DNA of 19,129 nucleotides from CF-113 sp035716135 (GTDB lineage Bacteria; Chloroflexota; Ktedonobacteria; Ktedonobacterales; Ktedonobacteraceae): positions 1 through 19,129 of the forward strand of contig DASTKD010000520.1 of the NCBI GenBank assembly GCA_035716135.1, written 5' to 3'. This document shows positions 14,706-19,129 of the stretch, piece after piece; the stretch's first letter is position 1, and every line of letters begins with the position of its first letter. The notes beneath the pieces are model-generated. The model had not been told where the DNA came from. It saw only the letters and a list, made by a program, of their open reading frames with translations, and did no database searches. The position numbers and the translations under genes are program-made.

Positions 14706-15818
14706 TCAGGAGAAGACTCCTTCTTCACTCTCCGCGATTAACTGATCGACCACCGCTTTCAAATCGCCGGTGCGCTCGAAGGTGGCAAGCTGGCGGTCAG
14801 CGCTTGAACCCTCGTCCAGAATGTGATAGGCGTATTCGATTTCCTGGCGGCTGCCAAGCTCATCGATGACATCGGCTATGAACCATTCGATCAACTCGCG
14901 TATGAGGCTACGCGCGGGCAATTCTTCCTGTTTGCCAAAGTCGATGAGCTTCCCGTCCAGGCCGTAACGCACGGCGCGCCACTTGTTCTCCTCGATCAAG
15001 TCGAGGGGGTAGACGCGGAAGGTCATGTTGTCGTTGCGCAACTTCCACAATTTGGCGATGATAGCCTGAATAATGGCGGCGATACAGACGGCCTCTTCGA
15101 CGCGCGTGCATACATCGCAGATGCGAAATTCCAGGGTAGGGTAGGACCAGTTGGGGCGCACATCCCACCAGATTTTAGAACCGTCGGGGATGGAATGGGT
15201 CTGCACCAGCGTATCGACCATATAGGTGAATTCGGACCAGGATTGGAAAGAGCGCGGAATGCCGCTGCGCGGGAAGTTGCGGAAAATGATACTGCGATAG
15301 GATTTCAGGCCGGTGGTGCGCCCCATCCAGAAAGGCGAACTGGTTGAAAGGCAGAGCAGGTGCGGCAGGAAGTAGCGTACGACGTTCATGGCGTCGATCA
15401 GAAATTCGCGGTCTTCGATGCCGATATGCACATGCGTACCGAAGATCAACAGGCGCTGCGCCAGTTCCTGCATATCATTTTTCACCCCGGCATAGCGGTC
15501 CATCGGGGTGATATCCTGCTTCATCCAGGAGGAAAAGGGATGCGTGCCGGCGGCGGCGATCTTCAACCCGTTCTTACCCGCCAGTTCCATAATGGTGCGG
15601 CGCAGGCGGTTCAGTTCTACGCGCAGATCGGCTGGTGTCTGGCACACCGAGGAGCCTACCTCGACAATCGACTGGTGCAGTTCAGGCTTAACCTGTTCGC
15701 GCAGGATCAGACGCCCCTCCTCCAGTATCTCTGAGATGTAAGAGCGCAGTTCCCGCGTTTGCGGGTCGATGATCTGGTATTCTTCTTCGATGCCGATGGT
15801 AAGTGATGGCGCTTTCAT
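14706..15818 (-). CDS. Carboxylate-amine ligase, GCS2/YbdK family
   Basis: An ATP-dependent ligase of the glutamate-cysteine ligase 2 fold (glutamine-synthetase-like). It joins a carboxylate, often of glutamate, to an amine through an acyl phosphate. Motifs in order: GIEEEYQI at 9-16, FGTHVHIGI at 126-134, LSTSSPFW at 157-164, WWDVRP at 217-222 and TLEFRICD at 228-235, which include the metal- and ATP-binding Glu and His residues. The 370-residue length is normal for YbdK. ATG at 15818 follows AGGAGGAGCC. It is 57 bases after the circularly permuted ATP-grasp gene and 24 bases before the S9 peptidase gene. YbdK proteins have only weak gamma-glutamylcysteine activity in vitro, and the presence of two ATP-grasp partners argues for a different product from glutathione. 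Confidence 0.92.
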   Translation of the reverse strand: MKAPSLTIGIEEEYQIIDPQTRELRSYISEILEEGRLILREQVKPELHQSIVEVGSSVCQTPADLRVELNRLRRTIMELAGKNGLKIAAAGTHPFSSWMKQDITPMDRYAGVKNDMQELAQRLLIFGTHVHIGIEDREFLIDAMNVVRYFLPHLLCLSTSSPFWMGRTTGLKSYRSIIFRNFPRSGIPRSFQSWSEFTYMVDTLVQTHSIPDGSKIWWDVRPNWSYPTLEFRICDVCTRVEEAVCIAAIIQAIIAKLWKLRNDNMTFRVYPLDLIEENKWRAVRYGLDGKLIDFGKQEELPARSLIRELIEWFIADVIDELGSRQEIEYAYHILDEGSSADRQLATFERTGDLKAVVDQLIAESEEGVFS

Positions 15819-15875
15819 GTATGGCTCCTCCTGACTACATGGGCGAGATAAATCCAGCCCCTCCGGTGCATATCG

Positions 15876-17228
15876 CTAACGCTTTTCCACGACAAACGTA
15901 GCCACCGCCGAGCCTGTGCCGGCGGTGACATTCAACAGCGCCTCCTGTGAGAGACGCGAGAGGCAGCCATCCATGTAGCCGCCATAGAATACAAGTGGGT
16001 TGGTGTCGAGCATACGATCAAGCAGCGCGACATGCCCATCGATCATGCTGGGATAGGCTTCGCTGGGAATAGCGACTCGTTCCTGCACGATATAGGGTTC
16101 TTGCAGCGCCGTCTGGATGGCCTGACCCCAGGTGGCGGCGTCGGCTTCCCAGCCCAATACGATGCCTTTGCCGCCATATTCATCATTTGGTTTGAGTACG
16201 AAATTTTCGCGGTGTTCAAAAATATACGGCACCAGGTCGATCGATTGGCCCCGGTAGCGCGCCTGGCGTTCCTCGACGCGATACGTCCAGGGGATGTGCG
16301 CGTCGATGGCGGCCAGTTCCTCCATATTGAAGAGGGCGGCGTTGCGTTCGTCGCTCAGGACGGCAAGGCTGGCTTTCTTATGCAAGATTTTGCAGCGGAA
16401 CGGGTTGACCATGCAGGCCGCGCCATCACGCACGGCGCGTATGACGGGATGGTCAAGCCCACCGCGCTCGACCAGTTCGCTAATCAACACGCGCTTGTAA
16501 ATCAGGGTGATATGGAAATCACCGGCTACCAGCTTGCCATCGCGGTATTCGACTTCGCGTGGGTCGGCGATGATGCAATCGATACCCTGCGAGCGGAAAT
16601 ACTCGGCGAAGAGCACAAATTCGCTGTAGCTCGGCACTTCGCGCCAGTCGAGAATAGCGATGCGCGGCGCTTCGCGGTGTCCGGCCCACTGCTGGTAGGC
16701 GTCGATCAGCGCGTGCATGACGCTGTGGCGCGCGGGCAGCGGGCGCACTTCGTACTCGCGCAAAAACTCGCGCATAACGGGCAGGCCGTAAGAGACATCG
16801 GCCAGCGCGTCGTTATAGGCGGGACTGGCGGGCGTCTCGGCGTTGTATTCGGTCAGGCGCAGGCCACCGCGATCAGTGACGAAAAAAGTATCGACGCGCG
16901 AGGTTGGGCTGGGGTCGCGGAAACCGGGATCGTGGTGAATCAGTTCCTCTTCCCAGTCCAGCAGGCCGAATTGCTTGCGGATAGCGTCATCTTGCATGGC
17001 AGCCTGGTAGGCTTTGTCGAACGCGCGTAGCAACATTGACATGCGCGACTGGAGGAAACGATATTGTTCCGGCGTCATGAAACGCGGACGCAGCACGGTA
17101 CACAATGGCCGACCGCCGAACGTCAGCCCGCGCTGCACCTGCTGCGCTTCCAGTTGCGCCTGCGATGCAGCCGCCAGGTCGTCGCTCAGCAGATCATGAT
17201 AGCGTTGAATGGCTTCACGTAATGACAT
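15876..17228 (-). CDS. Circularly permuted ATP-grasp protein (glutathionylspermidine-synthase-like fold)
   Basis: A 450-residue ATP-dependent ligase candidate. In this fold the usual last motif of ATP-grasp enzymes comes early: LTEYNAETPASPAY (125-138) supplies the acidic residue and Asn (Glu127, Asn129) that bind metal and phosphate. The ATP-binding lysines then appear late, in FVLKPNDEYGGKGIVLGW (343-360, Lys346 and a glycine-rich loop), followed by YIVQERV (Glu383). NPFRCKILHKKASLAVLSDE (275-294, two 10-residue pieces) is typical of the COG2308-like group. These enzymes form amide or peptide bonds on unknown substrates. ATG at 17228 follows GAGGAGGAG. The usual alpha-E and transglutaminase partners of this group are not present; instead it sits between another ATP-grasp gene and a GCS2 ligase. 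MITE copy B lies immediately upstream. Confidence 0.87.
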   Translation of the reverse strand: MSLREAIQRYHDLLSDDLAAASQAQLEAQQVQRGLTFGGRPLCTVLRPRFMTPEQYRFLQSRMSMLLRAFDKAYQAAMQDDAIRKQFGLLDWEEELIHHDPGFRDPSPTSRVDTFFVTDRGGLRLTEYNAETPASPAYNDALADVSYGLPVMREFLREYEVRPLPARHSVMHALIDAYQQWAGHREAPRIAILDWREVPSYSEFVLFAEYFRSQGIDCIIADPREVEYRDGKLVAGDFHITLIYKRVLISELVERGGLDHPVIRAVRDGAACMVNPFRCKILHKKASLAVLSDERNAALFNMEELAAIDAHIPWTYRVEERQARYRGQSIDLVPYIFEHRENFVLKPNDEYGGKGIVLGWEADAATWGQAIQTALQEPYIVQERVAIPSEAYPSMIDGHVALLDRMLDTNPLVFYGGYMDGCLSRLSQEALLNVTAGTGSAVATFVVEKR

Positions 17229-17285
17229 ATCGCTCTCTCTCCTCCTCTATATTATCATGTGCAAAGGAATGCTTGCGTCCCGCGC

Positions 17286-17420
17286 CCTGATGGATATTGC
17301 CAATCAAAACCAGTCATCCCCTGTCATTCTGAGCGCAGCGAAGAATCTTGCTGGCGACACCGAGATTCTTCGCTGCGCTCAGAATGACAGGCCCGATGGT
17401 GATCGTTAATGTTCATCAGG
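17286..17420. mobile_element. 135-bp MITE-like element, copy B, inside the ligase cluster
   Basis: Terminal inverted repeats 17286-17306 and 17400-17420 match at 16 of 21 positions (CCTGATG ends). Two 21-base cores, ATTCTGAGCGCAGCGAAGAAT (17326-17346; split here at the centre, it pairs with 17365-17385), are exact reverse complements, so the element folds into a strong hairpin. It fills most of the 212-base gap between the two ATP-grasp genes, which are otherwise co-directional. Total length equals that of copy A. Confidence 0.7.
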
Positions 17421-17440
17421 ACGGGGCGGGCATCCCTACC

Positions 17441-18406
17441 CTAAGATAGTGTATCACGCTCAGCCCTATCGCGGTTGACCATCATGAAGGTGTCCCAGCG
17501 TAGTTCTTTGAACTGGGGGCGCGGTTGTTTGGCGAGGCGGATTGCCATACCGGCCATGTGTTTGACGACCCACTCGAAATAGAAGGGGGTGAGTGAGTAG
17601 ATGTCCATGTCGGGCGCGGGATTCATGAAGTCGATGGCGTAAGGGATGCCGTCGCGGATGGCCCATTCGACCGAGTTCATATCGTAACCCAGGGCGCGCA
17701 CCAGCTTGCGCGAGTCTTCGACGACGCGCCTGCCCAGTTCCGGCGTGAGAAAGTTGTGTTCGACGTGATATTTGCGCTCGCGCGGGTCGTACTTGATGGG
17801 CATAATCTCGTCCTGACCCAGACACAGGCAGCGTACATACTCGTCCCACTTGATGAATTCTTGCACGATGCCTGTGCGCAGGCCAAAGCTATTGTAGTGG
17901 AAGATCAACTCGTCCAGCGAATGGCAAACTAAAATATCGCCTTCCTTCCAACCACCACCAAGCGTGTCCTTCAAAATACAGGGCAGGCCGACGTAATCGA
18001 TGATGGCCTGCCAGTCGAGCGGGTACACCAGGTTGCGCAGGCTTTCGTCGTGGACGATGCCCGGCACATAATCTTTGTTGGGCAAGGCGACCGTTTTGGG
18101 GCTGGCAACTCCCAGTTTTGTCGCCAGGGCAGCTTCAAAGAATTTGTCGTCGGAGGTCCACATGAACGGGTTGTTGATGACCGTCACGCCCTGTAAAACC
18201 GCGTACTTCATATACACACGGTAGTACGGAACTTCCTGCGAAATACGGTCGATAATCACCGAGTAGGGGCATGGTTCGTCCATGCTGGTACTGCCTATTT
18301 TGGCATATTCCGCCACTACGCCCTCGTTGCGGCGGTTCACTTCGTCGATGAAGGCGGGTGGGAACGACCATTCCCGCCCGACAAACAGGCCAACCCGTAA
18401 CGTCAT
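17441..18406 (-). CDS. ATP-grasp ligase (RimK-like carboxylate-amine ligase)
   Basis: A 321-residue ATP-grasp protein in the normal domain order. An N-terminal pre-ATP-grasp part (1-85) leads to INNPFMWTSDDKFFEAALA, the usual entry helix. The ATP-binding lysine is Lys146 in LPCILKDTLGGGWKEGD, the hinge is VQEFIKWDEYVR (Glu183), and the metal-binding set is Glu247 (SVEWAI), Asp259 and Asn262 (IDFMNPAPDMD). It should activate a carboxylate as an acyl phosphate and join it to an amine. The unusual NPAPDMD ending could help define a subfamily. ATG at 18406 follows GGGGAGG. It lies 15 bases after the esterase gene, so those two are one transcript. The substrate is unknown; the residues for ATP use are all present. 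Confidence 0.87.
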   Translation of the reverse strand: MTLRVGLFVGREWSFPPAFIDEVNRRNEGVVAEYAKIGSTSMDEPCPYSVIIDRISQEVPYYRVYMKYAVLQGVTVINNPFMWTSDDKFFEAALATKLGVASPKTVALPNKDYVPGIVHDESLRNLVYPLDWQAIIDYVGLPCILKDTLGGGWKEGDILVCHSLDELIFHYNSFGLRTGIVQEFIKWDEYVRCLCLGQDEIMPIKYDPRERKYHVEHNFLTPELGRRVVEDSRKLVRALGYDMNSVEWAIRDGIPYAIDFMNPAPDMDIYSLTPFYFEWVVKHMAGMAIRLAKQPRPQFKELRWDTFMMVNRDRAERDTLS

Positions 18407-18421
18407 GCTTTTCCTCCCCGG

Positions 18422-19129
18422 TCAATCATGACCGTCGATATACTTGTCGATCATCTGTTTCCACCAGGGCCAGTCATGCGCCCAACCATCCCAGATGCGC
18501 AGGGCGTGCCAGATCTCTTTGCCCCACAGGACGCCCGACATCTCCTCGTTACTGTCGCACGATGGATCATCGCGCCCGATCGCCATGATGATGTCCATGT
18601 GGCGCAGAGCGGCCAGACGCGCCTCGTCATGCTCGTTAGCGATGAAGGCGCAGGGATTGTTGAAATAGACATTGTCATCGGAGAAGCCCTCGGTAAAACG
18701 TGTAATGTTATACAGCCCGCTCAGCCCGATGACGCGATCAACCAGATGCGGATAGCGGAAGGCAAAGTTCAGGGCATGATACGCGCCAAAGCTCGCGCCA
18801 GCCGCTATCAGAAAAGGATTGGCGTTGCGCTGCCTGCTGAACGGCACCACTTCGTTCAAGAGATAGCTATCGTACTGCATATGGCGCAGCGCGCGCGCTG
18901 CCGGGTGCTTCTGTTTGGCGTACCAGCTTTCGCTGTCCACACTATCCACGCAATACAACTGGATGCCACCCTGTTCCAGACGCCCACCAAGCGTTTCAAC
19001 CATACCCGTATCTTCCCACTGGAAGAAACGCCCCATAGATGTAGGAAAAACAAGCACTCTGGCCCCCGAATGACCGAAAACCAGCAACTCCATGTCACGA
19101 TCAAGGGAACGACTATACCAACGATGATA
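18422..19129 (-). CDS. Alpha/beta-hydrolase esterase-like protein (5' partial)
   Basis: The frame stays open to the right edge, adding at least 12 codons (YHRWYSRSLDRD) before the Met at 19093, so that Met is internal and the true start lies outside. Over the 223 residues from that Met, PTSMGRFFQWEDTGM (17-31) and the nucleophile elbow GASFGAYHALNFA (Ser101) mark an esterase-D/COG4947-like hydrolase. GRDDP (173-177) and WAHDWPWW (204-211, His206) are likely Asp and His of the triad. It probably cleaves or forms an ester or amide on a small molecule, or acts as an acyltransfer partner. The ATP-grasp gene follows 15 bases later with its ribosome site overlapping this end, which is good evidence that the two proteins work in one pathway. 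Confidence 0.82.
   Translation of the reverse strand, partial: YHRWYSRSLDRDMELLVFGHSGARVLVFPTSMGRFFQWEDTGMVETLGGRLEQGGIQLYCVDSVDSESWYAKQKHPAARALRHMQYDSYLLNEVVPFSRQRNANPFLIAAGASFGAYHALNFAFRYPHLVDRVIGLSGLYNITRFTEGFSDDNVYFNNPCAFIANEHDEARLAALRHMDIIMAIGRDDPSCDSNEEMSGVLWGKEIWHALRIWDGWAHDWPWWKQMIDKYIDGHD

Noticed and set aside
16032..17030. A 332-codon open frame on the plus strand
   Set aside because: It is antisense to the permuted ATP-grasp gene, has no recognisable domain, and reflects the codon bias of the gene on the other strand. Similar antisense frames at 1677-2339 and 13032-13571 were dropped for the same reason.
14706..18406. A glutathione synthesis operon
   Set aside because: There is a GCS2-type ligase, but neither ATP-grasp protein resembles GshB, and the permuted one belongs to a different fold arrangement.

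Overview
This window most likely comes from a chromosome of a Chloroflexota bacterium of the Ktedonobacteria type. That placement is an inference from memory of family styles. The clues are a Ser/Thr kinase carrying zinc ribbons, an ECF sigma/zinc-finger anti-sigma pair with a Thr/Pro/Ser-rich exported linker, a spare sigma-70 factor, and short foldback repeats (GAGCGCAGCGAAG-type and GGCGACC-type) in the gaps. It is moderately GC-rich, and every real gene reads through without frameshifts. No rRNA, tRNA, CRISPR array or transposase was found.

Layout. Bases 2-1537 (+): the 3' part of a kinase - double zinc ribbon - pseudokinase protein. It converges on citrate synthase (2699-1578, -) through a 57-bp perfect palindrome that looks like a two-way terminator. 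Bases 4497-3043 (-): a membrane O-acyltransferase. The 500-bp gap that follows holds foldback repeats and a perfect TGTGA-N6-TCACA site. Bases 4994-6414 (+): ECF sigma factor plus membrane anti-sigma, ending three bases from a convergent TlpA-like thiol-disulfide protein (7083-6418, -). Bases 7435-9282 (+): a 7-TM protein of unknown function, then a TPR protein that starts at TTG. Bases 9538-10440 (+): a sigma-70 group factor. Bases 10771-11955 (+): a sarcosine/N-methyltryptophan oxidase-like flavoenzyme behind a consensus promoter.

From 11911 to the right edge every gene is on the minus strand, reading leftwards: an alpha/beta-hydrolase esterase (cut by the window edge), an ATP-grasp ligase, a circularly permuted ATP-grasp protein, a GCS2/YbdK carboxylate-amine ligase, an S9 serine peptidase, a 103-aa protein resembling the tail of Rpn-type nucleases, and a small GGQ release-factor-like protein. 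The first five look like a functional unit: three different amide-bond-forming folds with two serine hydrolases. That suggests synthesis and trimming of an unknown peptide or amide metabolite, or modification of one. This is the most interesting part of the window.

Two 135-bp MITE-like elements (7150-7284 and 17286-17420) share weak terminal inverted repeats and the same core. One sits inside the ligase cluster. In the other, one core unit is flipped. Clear sigma-70-type promoters precede citrate synthase, the TlpA-like gene, the 7-TM gene and the oxidase.
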